The notes beneath the pieces are model-generated. The model worked only from the letters and a program-made list of their open reading frames with translations. It was not told where the DNA came from and did not search any database. From the NCBI GenBank assembly GCA_035699745.1, contig DASSPH010000067.1, forward strand, positions 1-64,000: 64,000 nucleotides of DNA, written 5' to 3'. The position numbers and the translations under genes were made by a program. Position 1 is the first letter of the stretch. The number at the start of each line of letters is the position of its first letter. Shown here piece by piece: positions 27,244-36,728 of the stretch. Source of the DNA: Vicinamibacterales bacterium (lineage in GTDB: Bacteria > Acidobacteriota > Vicinamibacteria > Vicinamibacterales > 2-12-FULL-66-21).

Positions 27244-28221
27244 GTGCGCATTCTGATTGCCGGCCTCGGCGCGATCGGGCAGCGGCACGCCCGCAACCTG
27301 CGCGCCATCCTTGGCGATCGCCTGGAGCTGCTCGCCTACCGGCAGCGGCGGCTGCGGCACGTGATCACGGAGGGGCTGCGGCGTGACGCCTCGCGCGACG
27401 TCGAGTCGGACCTGGGCATCCGCGCCTTCGAGGATCTCGACGCGGCGCTGGCCGCGCGTCCCGACGCGGTGTTCGTGTGCACGCCGTCGAGTCAGCACGT
27501 CGACGTCGCGCGGCGTGCCGCCGACGCGGGGTGTCATCTCTTCATCGAGAAGCCGGTGTCGCACACGCTCGACGGTCTCGATCGACTGCAGGCGGCCGTC
27601 GGCGCGAAGCGCCTCGTCGCGCTCGTCGGCTGCCAGTGGCGCTTTCATCCGGGCATTCGTGCGTTACGGGAGACGCTCGGCAGCGGAAGGATGGGTCCAC
27701 CGGTGATGGCCAGCATCGAGTACCGGGAGTACCTGCCCGACTGGCACCCGTACGAGGACTACCGCACGTCGTACGCCGCCCGCGCCGATCTCGGCGGCGG
27801 CGTCGTGCTGACGCAGATCCACGACTACGATCTCGCGTGGTGGCTGCTCGGGCCGTTTGCGCGCGTGACGGCGAGCGGCGGGCATCTGAGCGCCCTGGAG
27901 ATCGACGTGGAAGACACGGTGGATGCTCTCCTGGAAGGGGGCGCATGCCCGGTGCACGTGAACCAGACGTTCGCCGCCGGGCCGCCGGTCCGGCGGATCT
28001 CGATCGCCTGCGACAAGGGGACGCTCGAATCCGACCTGCTCGCCCCCGTCGAGGGCTTCGTCCGCAACGACCTGTTTCTCGCTGAGGCGCGTCACTTCCT
28101 GGCTTGTATCGAGGGACGCGAGCGGCCGGCGACGCCGCTGCGCGACGGGATCGCCGTGCTGCGGTTGGCTGTCGCGGTGAAGAGCTCGATGCGCAGCGGG
28201 CGCACGGTGGAGGTCAGGTGA
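27244..28221 (+). CDS. Gfo/Idh/MocA-family oxidoreductase
   Basis: 325 aa. N-terminal Rossmann motif GLGAIGQRHARNL (residues 7-19), the conserved EKPVSHT segment (about 102) that carries the catalytic Lys, and the C-terminal alpha/beta domain. Family members oxidise or reduce sugars and sugar nucleotides with NAD(P). GTG start immediately follows the ThDP gene's stop. It probably acts on a ketosugar in this pathway, but which carbon is unknown. Confidence 0.9.
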   Translation: MRILIAGLGAIGQRHARNLRAILGDRLELLAYRQRRLRHVITEGLRRDASRDVESDLGIRAFEDLDAALAARPDAVFVCTPSSQHVDVARRAADAGCHLFIEKPVSHTLDGLDRLQAAVGAKRLVALVGCQWRFHPGIRALRETLGSGRMGPPVMASIEYREYLPDWHPYEDYRTSYAARADLGGGVVLTQIHDYDLAWWLLGPFARVTASGGHLSALEIDVEDTVDALLEGGACPVHVNQTFAAGPPVRRISIACDKGTLESDLLAPVEGFVRNDLFLAEARHFLACIEGRERPATPLRDGIAVLRLAVAVKSSMRSGRTVEVR

Positions 28222-29042
28222 AGCCGGGGGCCGATTTCTCGCTGGAGGGGCGCGTCGCCATCATCACCGGAGGGGCCGGCCTCCTCGGCGTCCGCCACGG
28301 TGAAGCCATTGCCGCCGCCGGCGGGATCGCGGTTCTCGCGGATCTTCGCGCCGCCGACGCCGAATCGCGCGCCGGCGGGATTGCCGCCGCCACCGGCGGC
28401 ACGGCGCTCGGGCTGGCATGCGACGTCACGCGAGCGGAGTCGATAGAGGGGCTGCTGCAGTCGGTGACGTCGCGCTTCGGCCGCGTCGACATCCTCGTCA
28501 ACAACGCGGCAAACAATCCGAAAGTCGAAGCGCCGGGGCAGGCGTTCTCGCGCCTCGAGAACTTTCCCCTCGATCAATGGGAGGCGGACCTGGCGGTCGG
28601 CCTCACCGGTCCGTTCCTGTGCGCCAGGATCATCGGGACCGCGCTCGCCCGCCAGGGGCGCGGCGTCATCGTCAACATCTCCTCCGAGTACGGTGTCATC
28701 GCCCCGGATCAGCGGCTCTACCTGAAGGACGGTGTGCCGGCGGATCGACAACCGGTGAAACCGGTCAGCTACACGGTCGTCAAGGCGGGGCTGCACGGAC
28801 TGACGATCTACCTGGCGACGTACTGGGCGGCGGCGGGCGTCCGGGTGAACACGATCACGCTCGGCGGCGTCGAGAGCGGCCAGCCGCCCGACTTCATCGC
28901 GCGCGCTGCCGGCAGGATCCCGATGGGCCGGATGGCCCGTCCGCACGATTTCCAGGGCGCGCTGGTCTATCTTTGCTCCGACGCCGCGGCGTTCGTCACC
29001 GGCGCCAACCTGGTGGTCGACGGAGGAAAGACGATTTGGTGA
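28218..29042 (+). CDS. Short-chain dehydrogenase/reductase
   Basis: 274 aa classical SDR. GGAGLLG (about 18-24) for NAD(P), NNAAN at about residue 95, catalytic Ser in NISSEYG, and the active-site YTVVK. GTG 28218 overlaps the previous stop by 4 bp and gives the expected length; the frame extends upstream only as a shadow. Likely a ketoreductase of the sugar pathway. In yersiniose synthesis a reductase (YerF) acts after the carboligase; this gene or the upstream extended SDR could fill that step, by inference. Confidence 0.9.
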   Translation: MKPGADFSLEGRVAIITGGAGLLGVRHGEAIAAAGGIAVLADLRAADAESRAGGIAAATGGTALGLACDVTRAESIEGLLQSVTSRFGRVDILVNNAANNPKVEAPGQAFSRLENFPLDQWEADLAVGLTGPFLCARIIGTALARQGRGVIVNISSEYGVIAPDQRLYLKDGVPADRQPVKPVSYTVVKAGLHGLTIYLATYWAAAGVRVNTITLGGVESGQPPDFIARAAGRIPMGRMARPHDFQGALVYLCSDAAAFVTGANLVVDGGKTIW

Positions 29043-30232
29043 CGACCGCCCGGACGGAGCTCGACGCGCTGCTGTCGCGGCACGTCGCGACCCAGCAGCA
29101 GGCGGAGCGCCGCGAGTTCGATCGCCTGTCGGGCGGCAGGCCCGTCGTCCTCATGGGCGCGGGCGGGCTCGGCCGCCGCACGCTCGCCGGCCTGCGCCGG
29201 CACGGCGTCGAGCCGCTGGCGTTCGTCGACAACGGGCCGGGCAGGCACGGCACCACGGTCGAGGGGGTGCGGGTGCTCTCCGCGGCTGCGGCAGCGCGGG
29301 AGTTCGGGCGCACCGCGGCGTTCGTGGTGACGATCTGGGGTGCGCACAACCGCCACCGTTTCGCCCAGTCCCGCGACCAGCTTCGCGGGCTCGGCTGCGA
29401 CGTCGTCTTTCCCTTTCCGCCGTTGTTCTGGAAGTACGCCGACGCACTGCTGCCGTTCTACCTGCAGGACCTGCCGTCGCACGTGCTGCAGCAGCGCGAA
29501 GAGGTGCGCCGGGCGTTCGACGTCTGGGAGGACGGCGCGTCGCGTGCGGAGTACGTGTCGCAGGTACGCTTCCGTCTCGACGCCGACTTCGACGGGCTGG
29601 CGCGTCCCGTCGACCACCCGCAGTACTTTCCGCCCGACCTGTTCGCCTGGCGCGACGACGAGTGGATTGTGGACGGCGGCGCCTACGACGGCGACACGGT
29701 GCGGACGCTGTCGCAGCTGTACGGCAGCCGATTCGGCCACCTGCTGGCGGTCGAACCCGACCCGGGAAACTTCGCCCGGCTGCAGGCCGTCGTCGAGCAG
29801 CTGCCGCCAGACGTTCGCGCCCGCGTGGATTGCCGCCAGGTGGCGCTCGGCGCCGAAGCGCGGACGCTCTATCTCGATGCCACGGGAACAGCGGCGAGCG
29901 CGGCGCGCACGGACGCGGCTGCCGGCGCCGTGGCCGTGCAGGCGGAGACGATCGATGCGCTCGTCGGGCAGGAGCGGCCGACGTTCATCAAGCTCGACAT
30001 CGAGGGGTTCGAAGTCGAGGCGCTGCACGGCGCGCGCGGCACCATCCGCCGCCACGATCCGATTCTCGCGGTCTGCGTCTACCACGTACAGGATCACCTC
30101 TGGAAGATCCCGTTGATGCTGCGCAGCTGGCGCGACGATTACGCCTACTTCCTGCGTCCGCACAACGAAGAGGGGTGGGATCTGGTGTGCTACGGGATCC
30201 CCCGCGCGCGCCTGGCGAGGAGCACGCGATGA
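29039..30232 (+). CDS. FkbM-family methyltransferase with N-terminal nucleotide-fold domain
   Basis: 397 aa from GTG 29039 (4-bp overlap with the SDR). Residues about 35-110 form a small Rossmann-like domain (VVLMGAGGLGRRTLAGL) of the type found at the N-terminus of sugar-modifying enzymes. The C-terminal SAM-dependent FkbM methyltransferase domain (about 205-380) has VDGGAYDGDT as SAM motif I and FIKLDIEGFEVEALHGA as the family signature. FkbM enzymes usually O-methylate sugars or polyketides, so a methylated sugar product is likely. Confidence 0.88.
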   Translation: MTTARTELDALLSRHVATQQQAERREFDRLSGGRPVVLMGAGGLGRRTLAGLRRHGVEPLAFVDNGPGRHGTTVEGVRVLSAAAAAREFGRTAAFVVTIWGAHNRHRFAQSRDQLRGLGCDVVFPFPPLFWKYADALLPFYLQDLPSHVLQQREEVRRAFDVWEDGASRAEYVSQVRFRLDADFDGLARPVDHPQYFPPDLFAWRDDEWIVDGGAYDGDTVRTLSQLYGSRFGHLLAVEPDPGNFARLQAVVEQLPPDVRARVDCRQVALGAEARTLYLDATGTAASAARTDAAAGAVAVQAETIDALVGQERPTFIKLDIEGFEVEALHGARGTIRRHDPILAVCVYHVQDHLWKIPLMLRSWRDDYAYFLRPHNEEGWDLVCYGIPRARLARSTR

Positions 30233-31422
30233 GCGACGCCCCGCACCGCGACTGCCCGGTGTGCGGCTCGCCGGATCGGCGCGTCGTCTTTCGGCAGGAG
30301 TTCGCCGCGGTCGAGCAGGCGACGCCGATCACCGGCTACGACGTGGCGGTGTGCGAGCGCTGCGGCGCCGCCTACGCGGACGGCATCCCCGGCCAGGCGG
30401 CGTTCGATCGCTACTATCGCGAGATGTCGAAGTACGAGTACGCGCAGCGCGGCGGGGAAGAATCCGAGTACGACGCCCGGCGTCTCGCGGTGATCGCCGA
30501 CGTCGTCGCGCCCCGCCTCCCGTCGCGTGACGCGCGGGTCCTCGACGTCGGCTGCGCCAGCGGGCGGCTGCTCGCGAACCTGCGCGAGCGCGGCTTCCCG
30601 AACGTGACCGGCCTCGATCCGTCGCCGGCGTGCGCCGCCACGGCGGCGAGGCTCTACTCGATTCCGGTGCGCACGACGACGCTGGCCGGGATCGCCGCGT
30701 CAGGCGAGCGCTTCGACGTCGTCATCATGGTCGGCGTGCTCGAGCACCTGCGCGATCTGGAGAGCGCCTTCGCGCAGGTGCGCGCGCTGCTCGAGCCCTC
30801 GGGTCTGTTCTACGTCGAAGTGCCGGACGTCACCGCGTTCGCGGACTGGCCCAACGCGCCGTACCAGGACTTCAGCACGGAGCACATCAACTTCTTCTCG
30901 CCGGTCTCGCTGCGCAACCTGATGCGGCGCCACGGGTTCGCCGAGGCGTTCCTCGAGCAGAACCATCGCGAGCAGAGCTACCGGACCGTGATGTCGAACA
31001 TCTCCGCCTTCTACCGCAGGGAGGAAGAGATGCCGCAGCACATCGAGTTCGACGCCGATACCGCCCTCGGCCTCGACCGCTACCTGGCGGCGTGCGCCGC
31101 GGACGAGCGCCGCCTGCACGAGAAGATCGACGCCGTCGTGGACGCGAAACAGCCGATCCTGGTGTGGGGCGTCGGCACGCACACCAGCCGGCTCATGGCG
31201 ACCAGCCGCCTCGCCGAGGCCGACATCGTGGCGTTCGTCGAATCGAACTCGCGCTATCACGGCAAGCTGCTGCACGGCCGGCCGATCGTGGCGCCGGAAG
31301 CGCTGCGCGAGAGACGGGAGCCGGTGCTCATCAGCTCGCGCGTGTTCCAGCAGGAGATCGCCGACCAGATCCGCACCGCGCTGGGCTGCGCGAACGAGCT
31401 GATCCTTCTCTACAATGTCTGA
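30229..31422 (+). CDS. Three-domain SAM methyltransferase (sugar C-methyltransferase-like)
   Basis: 397 aa from ATG 30229. A zinc-binding N-terminus (CPVC, residues 9-12, and CERC, about 43-46), a class I methyltransferase core (VLDVGCASGRLLANL at about 103, MVGVLEHLRD), and a C-terminal Rossmann-like domain (LVWGVGTHTSRLM, about 305). This arrangement matches sugar C-methyltransferases of the TylC3/NovU type, which methylate keto-deoxysugar nucleotides at C3. The C-methyltransferase assignment is by domain layout. ATGA overlap with the preceding gene. Confidence 0.85.
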   Translation: MSDAPHRDCPVCGSPDRRVVFRQEFAAVEQATPITGYDVAVCERCGAAYADGIPGQAAFDRYYREMSKYEYAQRGGEESEYDARRLAVIADVVAPRLPSRDARVLDVGCASGRLLANLRERGFPNVTGLDPSPACAATAARLYSIPVRTTTLAGIAASGERFDVVIMVGVLEHLRDLESAFAQVRALLEPSGLFYVEVPDVTAFADWPNAPYQDFSTEHINFFSPVSLRNLMRRHGFAEAFLEQNHREQSYRTVMSNISAFYRREEEMPQHIEFDADTALGLDRYLAACAADERRLHEKIDAVVDAKQPILVWGVGTHTSRLMATSRLAEADIVAFVESNSRYHGKLLHGRPIVAPEALRERREPVLISSRVFQQEIADQIRTALGCANELILLYNV

Positions 31423-32371
31423 CATCCCGCTCGTCACCGTTCTCACCCCCTGCTACAACGAAGCCGAGAACGTCCGCACGCTCTACGAGCGCGTCCGCGC
31501 GGTGTTCGCCCCCCTGCGCGAATACCGCTACGAGCACCTGTTCATCGACAACGCGTCCACCGACGCGACGGTCGCGATCCTGCGCGAGATTGCCGCGGCC
31601 GACCGGAACGTCAAGGTGATCGTCAACACGCGCAACTTCGGCCACGTGCGTTCGCCGTACCACGCGCTGCTCCAGTGCCGCGGCGACGCCGTCATCGGGA
31701 TGGCGGCGGACCTGCAGGATCCTCCCGAGATGATCCCCGCCTTCCTCGGCAAGTGGCGAGAGGGCTACAAGGTCGTGCTCGGCATCAAGGAGCAGGCCGA
31801 GGAATCGGCGTTGATGTCGGCGATCCGCCGCGCCGGCTACAAGGTGATCGACCGGTTGTCCGAGGTCAAACAGGTCCGCAACAGCACCGGGTTCGGCCTC
31901 TACGACAAGGCGTTCGTCTCGGTGCTGCGGCGGCTGCCCGATCCCTACCCGTACTTCCGCGGCATCGTGGCGGAGCTCGGCTTCCGCTATGCGACCGTGC
32001 CGTACAAACAGCCGGTCAGGAAGCGCGGCCTGACCAAGAACAATCTCTACACGCTGTACGACCTGGGCATGCAGGGGATCGTCAACCACTCCCGCATTCC
32101 GCTCCGCGTCGCGACGATCCTCGGCTTCGTCAGCTCGGTCATCACGCTGCTCGTGGCGCTGGTCTACTTCGTGATGAAGATGCTGTTCTGGTACAACCTG
32201 CCGATCGGCGTGGCGCCGGTGATCATCGGGCTGTTCTGCGTCGCGTCGGTGCAGCTGTTCTTTCTCGGCGTGCTGGGCGAGTACGTGGGCTCGATCTACA
32301 CGCAGGTGCGCAACCGTCCGCTGGTGGTCGAAGAGGAGCGCATCAACTTCGATGACGATCCCGCGGACTGA
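31415..32371 (+). CDS. GT2 glycosyltransferase with two C-terminal membrane segments
   Basis: 318 aa. GT-A domain of family 2 with TPCYNEAENV, FIDNASTDAT and MAADLQDPPE (DxD-like Asp-Gln-Asp). Two membrane helices (about 230-255 and 265-290) follow. This is the ArnC/GtrB/dolichyl-phosphate-mannose-synthase layout, which transfers a sugar onto undecaprenyl phosphate at the inner membrane. It is therefore the likely step that takes the CDP-sugar operon's product to a lipid carrier. ATG start overlaps the methyltransferase by 8 bp. Confidence 0.92.
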   Translation: MSDIPLVTVLTPCYNEAENVRTLYERVRAVFAPLREYRYEHLFIDNASTDATVAILREIAAADRNVKVIVNTRNFGHVRSPYHALLQCRGDAVIGMAADLQDPPEMIPAFLGKWREGYKVVLGIKEQAEESALMSAIRRAGYKVIDRLSEVKQVRNSTGFGLYDKAFVSVLRRLPDPYPYFRGIVAELGFRYATVPYKQPVRKRGLTKNNLYTLYDLGMQGIVNHSRIPLRVATILGFVSSVITLLVALVYFVMKMLFWYNLPIGVAPVIIGLFCVASVQLFFLGVLGEYVGSIYTQVRNRPLVVEEERINFDDDPAD

Positions 32372-33350
32372 CGCGCGGGTCCGAACCATCACCGTCGGCA
32401 TCGCGGTCGCGCTCGCGGCCGTCCTGCTCTACTTCTCGCTTCGCGGCATCCAGTGGCGCGAGGTCGGGCGGATCGTGGCTGGCGCGTCAGCCCCGCGCCT
32501 GGCGCTGGTCCTCGGCATCGCCTCGCTCGCGCTGCTGCTGCGCGCCGTGCGCTGGCACGTGCTCCTGAAACGCCCGCCGGAAGACGGTCACCGTCCGCTC
32601 GCCGTTCCCGCGGTGTTCTGGGCGACCGCCGCCGGCTACTTCGGCAACAACTTCCTGCCGGCGCGCGCCGGCGAGCTGGTGCGGACGATGATGATCAGCG
32701 CACGGAGCGGCCTCGAGCTGCCGTACGTGCTCGCCACCGCGCTGTCGGAGCGCGTCAGCGACGCCGTCGTGCTCGTGCTGATCGCCGCCACCGTGCTGCT
32801 GACGATGCCCGCGCCGCCGGGCTGGCTCGCGGGCGCGATCCGGCCGTTCGGCGCTGCCGCCCTGATCGCCGCCGCAGCCATCGCGCTGCTTCCGCTGTTC
32901 GCCGCCCCACTCCAGTCGGCGGTGCGCGGCATCCCGCTGCCCGAGCGTTTCCGCACGGCGCTCTCGTCGGCACTCGAGAACGCACTGCACGGCATGCGCG
33001 CGCTCCACGATCCCCGGCGGCTCGTGCCCTTCGCCGCCCTCACCGCGGTGATCTGGACGCTCGACGCCGCCGGCGTGGTGGTCGGCGCGTCGGCGCTCGG
33101 TCTGGATGCGCCGTTCCCGATCGCGTTCCTGCTGATCGCCGCGCTGGGCTTGAGCAGCGCGCTCCCGTCGACGCCTGGATACGTCGGCATCTATCAGTTC
33201 GTCGCCGTCAGCGTGCTGACGCCGTTCGGCTTCAGCCGCAACGACGCGATCGCCTACATCCTGGTCGCCCAGGCGCTGAACTACGCGGTGATTGGATTCT
33301 GGGGGGCGATCGGACTGCTGCGGTACCGGCGCGAGCGCAGCACCGCGTAG
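32352..33350 (+). CDS. Lysylphosphatidylglycerol-synthase-TM / AglD-type flippase-like membrane protein
   Basis: 332 aa with about 8 membrane segments. The pattern (LRAVRWHVLL, NNFLPARAGELVR, LSSALPSTPGYVGIYQF) is that of the UPF0104/LPG_synthase_TM family. Members without a soluble domain are often found beside polyprenyl-phosphate glycosyltransferases and are thought to flip or assist lipid-linked sugars. It overlaps the GT2 gene by 20 bp and ends the operon, converging with the YfhO gene (70-bp 3' overlap). Confidence 0.88.
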   Translation: MTIPRTDARVRTITVGIAVALAAVLLYFSLRGIQWREVGRIVAGASAPRLALVLGIASLALLLRAVRWHVLLKRPPEDGHRPLAVPAVFWATAAGYFGNNFLPARAGELVRTMMISARSGLELPYVLATALSERVSDAVVLVLIAATVLLTMPAPPGWLAGAIRPFGAAALIAAAAIALLPLFAAPLQSAVRGIPLPERFRTALSSALENALHGMRALHDPRRLVPFAALTAVIWTLDAAGVVVGASALGLDAPFPIAFLLIAALGLSSALPSTPGYVGIYQFVAVSVLTPFGFSRNDAIAYILVAQALNYAVIGFWGAIGLLRYRRERSTA

Positions 33351-35590
33351 CCTGCCGCCGCCGCCCACAGCAGCAGCAGCGCAATCGACGCGACCGTGAT
33401 CCTGATGCCGGTCGCGACGCCGGGCGCGTCGTAGGTGAATCGCACTTCGTGGCGCCCCGCCGAGACTGGCACGGCGCGAACGGAAAGATTGGCGCGAATC
33501 ACCGGCGCCGGAGCACCGTCGACGGTCGCGCTCCAGCCCGGGTAGTAGGTGTCGGCGAGGAGCAGATAACCGAACTGCGGTGCGTCCACCGAAACGGTCA
33601 GCGTCCGCTGGCTCTCGTGGGTGATGACGGCCCGGTCCGGCCACGTCTGCGCCGTCGGCGGTGGACCGTCCGAGATGACGAAACCAGGTTCGTGGAGGAG
33701 GATCTCCGCATCAGGGTCGAACGTGCCGTCCAGCAGCCGGGCGGCGGCCGCGCCGTCGCTCATGCCGCGCCCGTTCGGCACGAAGCGCACTCGCGCGGTG
33801 CCCTTCACACGGTAGACGAACGAATTGCCGTCGCGGCCGACATACTGCAGGTCGGTGCCGCGTTGCGGGAGCGAGCTCAGCACGTGCGTGACTCCGTAGC
33901 CCTTGAGCAGGCCGGCGAATCCGGGGTGCAGCAGCAGCGCCTGTTGCGAAGGATCGACGAGCGACATGCGCGTCGCCAGCGAGTCCTCGCGGTTGTGATC
34001 GCCCCAGACGTCCGTGTACCAGCGCGGCGCGATGCCGGCGTAGCAGTCGGCGGACGGAATGCCCCAGAAGCCCCCGCCGGTATTCGGCTGCAGGACGCCG
34101 CGCAACGTGAAGTACGGAGTGACGTCGGACCACCCTTTCGCGGCCACGAAGGCGCCGCGATGCAGCTCGCGCTGGCGCGGCGTGAAGGTCCTCGGCTGCG
34201 GCGTGTCGGCGAGAATCATCTTCGCCGTTGCCGGCGGCGCCAGCCACTCCTGCGCCGGGACCATCGGGTTCTGCCGGGGCTGGTGATACCAGAGATCGAC
34301 TGCGGTCAGCGCGCAGATCGCGGCTGCGATCCAGATCGGGGCGCGTGACACAGCGGACACGCGTTCCTGCAGGTCCGCGCGCAGCCGCGTCAATCCGATC
34401 GCGCCGAGCACCGCGAGCCCCAGCTCGACGACGATGAGGAAGCGCGTGGGGAAGCGGAACATCTTGAGCCCCGGGATCAGCAGATAGGCGATCTTGAAGA
34501 CCGGTGTCGCCGCGCCGAGCACGAACAGGTAGGCCAGCACCGTCATGCCGGCGAGGAACAGGACGACGGGCATCCGGCGCTGGCGCACGGCGCCGTAGAT
34601 CGCGAGCAGGAACGTCAACGCGCCGACGTAGCCGTAGTCTTCCCAGAAGAACGGCGGCCCCTTGTAACTGTTATCCGAGATGTCGCCGTTGACGTAGGGA
34701 AGCAGGAACGTGAGGATGTTCGGCGGCCAGTAGGCCAGGCGTGTGGCCCACTGATAGCCCTGCTGCACTTCGGCCGCCCGATCGGAGATGCTCCCGAGCG
34801 CCGACATCGGCAGCAGCACGAACGCGCCTGCGCCGGCGCCGAGCACCACCGCGGCGCCGAGGCCGCCCAGCAGGACCAGCCACTGCCGCGGCGAGGCGTA
34901 CTGCATGCGCCCCTGCAGCGCGCGGAAGAGCGCGAACGATCCGTAGACGAGCGCGCAGATGTAGGCGGATTGCGGAAATCCGGAGAGCACCTGCTGCGCG
35001 AACACCAGGCCGAACAGCGCCGTCGCGAGCGAGCGGCGTCCGCCCTCGCCCGGTCTCTCCGTGTCGGGCTTCGGCGCGACGAGCGCCCGATCGATCAACA
35101 ACAGGCCGACGGGCAGCCACACGATCGTCGAGACGATCGCCAGGTGCTTGAGCTGGCAGGCAATGTAGCCGGAACCGGCGAAGGCGAGACCGGCGAGCAC
35201 CGCGCCGACGCGATCGGCGCCGAACCGCCGGGCGAGCCCGTAGGCGCCGTGCGCGGCGACGAGCAGCAGCGCGATCACGAGAAGATCGAGCGCTGCGGCC
35301 GGCGGCAGGAGCGCGAATGCCCCGAGCCCGATGGGATCCGCCGACGATCCGGCGAGCGGCAGGCCCGAGCACAACTGAGCCGTCCACACCGGGAGCTCGC
35401 CGCGGCGTACCAATTGTCCTACGAGTACCCGGCCGGGAAGTTCCCCGTTGAAGATGTCGGAGGCGAAATAGTCGTCGGTAACGTAAATGACGGAGAAGGT
35501 GAGCAGGCGCCAGTAAGGCAGCAGGGCGCCGAGTGTCAGGAGCGTTCGCGCCGACAGGTCCTGGCGGCGCGGCCGCCACGGAAACGTCAC
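33281..35590 (-). CDS. YfhO-type large membrane protein (putative GT-C glycosyltransferase)
   Basis: 769 aa. About 12 membrane helices (to about residue 430) with an early acidic extracytoplasmic loop (TDDYFASDIFNGELPG), a soluble extracytoplasmic domain (about 440-730), and a final membrane helix near the C-terminus. This is the bacterial YfhO family, in which YfhO of Gram-positives adds sugars to cell-wall polymers using lipid-linked donors. It faces the CDP-sugar operon and may use its lipid-linked product, which is inferred from position. Confidence 0.85.
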   Translation of the reverse strand: MTFPWRPRRQDLSARTLLTLGALLPYWRLLTFSVIYVTDDYFASDIFNGELPGRVLVGQLVRRGELPVWTAQLCSGLPLAGSSADPIGLGAFALLPPAAALDLLVIALLLVAAHGAYGLARRFGADRVGAVLAGLAFAGSGYIACQLKHLAIVSTIVWLPVGLLLIDRALVAPKPDTERPGEGGRRSLATALFGLVFAQQVLSGFPQSAYICALVYGSFALFRALQGRMQYASPRQWLVLLGGLGAAVVLGAGAGAFVLLPMSALGSISDRAAEVQQGYQWATRLAYWPPNILTFLLPYVNGDISDNSYKGPPFFWEDYGYVGALTFLLAIYGAVRQRRMPVVLFLAGMTVLAYLFVLGAATPVFKIAYLLIPGLKMFRFPTRFLIVVELGLAVLGAIGLTRLRADLQERVSAVSRAPIWIAAAICALTAVDLWYHQPRQNPMVPAQEWLAPPATAKMILADTPQPRTFTPRQRELHRGAFVAAKGWSDVTPYFTLRGVLQPNTGGGFWGIPSADCYAGIAPRWYTDVWGDHNREDSLATRMSLVDPSQQALLLHPGFAGLLKGYGVTHVLSSLPQRGTDLQYVGRDGNSFVYRVKGTARVRFVPNGRGMSDGAAAARLLDGTFDPDAEILLHEPGFVISDGPPPTAQTWPDRAVITHESQRTLTVSVDAPQFGYLLLADTYYPGWSATVDGAPAPVIRANLSVRAVPVSAGRHEVRFTYDAPGVATGIRITVASIALLLLWAAAAGYAVLRSRRYRSSPIAPQNPITA

Positions 35591-35653
35591 GGCTACAGAC
35601 TAAACCGATCCCGGCGAAGGTCCGTCTAACTCGGAGAAAGGACGGACACGAAC

Positions 35654-35743
35654 ATGCGGTACATGGACTGGGACATCTCGAGCAATGCCGAACGCCTGGT
35701 GGCGATCCTCCTGGCGGTGACGGTCGTCATCGCGCTGGTCTAG
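35654..35743 (+). CDS. Candidate 29-aa membrane peptide
   Basis: ATG 35654 to TAG 35741-35743. The peptide has a short charged N-terminal part (MRYMDWDISSNAERL) followed by one hydrophobic helix to the C-terminus (VAILLAVTVVIALV), the usual layout of bacterial small transmembrane proteins. A GGAGAAAGGA stretch lies upstream but its spacing is long. It fills the 163-bp gap between the divergent YfhO gene and the convergent VWFA gene. Coding is plausible but unproven. Confidence 0.4.
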   Translation: MRYMDWDISSNAERLVAILLAVTVVIALV

Positions 35744-35754
35744 ATCCGACGGCC

Positions 35755-36654
35755 TCACTTCGTTCCCACTGAGGCCGCGGCGACGTAACTCTTTCGCGCG
35801 CGGGCATTCATCCCGCTCTTCTTCACGCGCACTTCGAGCTTGTGGACCTTGCCGTCCAGCGCCTGTGGCGAGAACCCCAGGACGTACTGGCTGTGCAGTT
35901 CCTGCGCGACCCGCGTGAAGGTCTCGCCGAGGTCGGCGGTTTTCTTCAGTTCGAAGAAGCCGCCGCCGGTATCTTCGGCGAGCTTCTTCAGCCCGCGATC
36001 CGGCGCGCTGCGCACGCGCTGCTGCCCGTTGAAGTACTCGTTCACGAGCCCCACCGCGTACACCATCACGTCCTTCTCGCGGGCGCGGTCCATCACCCGC
36101 CCGAGCCCGACCTTGCTCGCCGTGTCGTCCCCGTCGGTGAACACCAGCACGACCTTCCGGCCCGTCTCCGGCTCGAGCTGCGTCAGGCTTTCGTCGACCG
36201 CGTCGTAGAGGCGCGTCGGGTACCCGAAGTCCAGCTCGTGCTTCAGCAGGTAGATCAGCCGATCCCGATCGTCGATGAACGTCCCGGGATGGAACTTGAT
36301 CTTGTCGCTGAACTCGCCGACCTGCGCCTTGTCGTCCGGCAGGAGACGGATGAGGAACTGCTCGGCTCCATCCTTCACGAAGCTGAGGATCCCCGTCATG
36401 CTGCCGCTGGTGTCGATCATCACCGTGGTGGTGATCGGCACCGGCTTGTTCTCGAAGACGTTGATCGCCTGGGGCTTGCCGTTGTCGAGGATCTCGAAGT
36501 CGTCGATGGTCAGATCCGGGACGAGACGGCGCTCCGTATCGGTGACGGTCACGTAGACCGGGACTGAGGCGGTGGAGACCTTGATGGTCTGGTTCTGGGC
36601 CGCAATCGGCGCGGTCAGCGCCAGCGCGGTGAGGACAGGGATGATCCGTCGCAT
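35755..36654 (-). CDS. Secreted VWFA-domain protein, acidobacterial type
   Basis: 299 aa with signal peptide (about 1-19, TAPIAAQ). A short strand-rich domain ([30 protein letters not shown], abbreviated here by its ends) is followed by a von Willebrand A domain with a complete MIDAS: DTSGSM (about residue 80), a central Thr, and VFTDGDD. This layout, VWFA with the preceding DDF-x-x-xDNG segment, is characteristic of acidobacterial secreted proteins. Probably metal-dependent adhesion or complex assembly outside the cell; partner unknown. Divergent from cstA. Confidence 0.9.
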   Translation of the reverse strand: MRRIIPVLTALALTAPIAAQNQTIKVSTASVPVYVTVTDTERRLVPDLTIDDFEILDNGKPQAINVFENKPVPITTTVMIDTSGSMTGILSFVKDGAEQFLIRLLPDDKAQVGEFSDKIKFHPGTFIDDRDRLIYLLKHELDFGYPTRLYDAVDESLTQLEPETGRKVVLVFTDGDDTASKVGLGRVMDRAREKDVMVYAVGLVNEYFNGQQRVRSAPDRGLKKLAEDTGGGFFELKKTADLGETFTRVAQELHSQYVLGFSPQALDGKVHKLEVRVKKSGMNARARKSYVAAASVGTK

Positions 36655-36714
36655 GTGTAACTCTGGAAAACCGGGCAGGTGGCTCCTCCATGATACCCCG
36701 CCGCCGGCATCGAC

Positions 36715-36728
36715 TAGAATCGCCGGCG
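36715..36728 (+). promoter_or_regulatory. Candidate -10 element of cstA, near-leaderless
   Basis: TAGAAT at 36715-36720 lies 8 bases before the ATG. The -35 region (GATACC, 17 bases upstream) is weak. The spacing would give an mRNA with almost no 5' leader. Confidence 0.4.
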
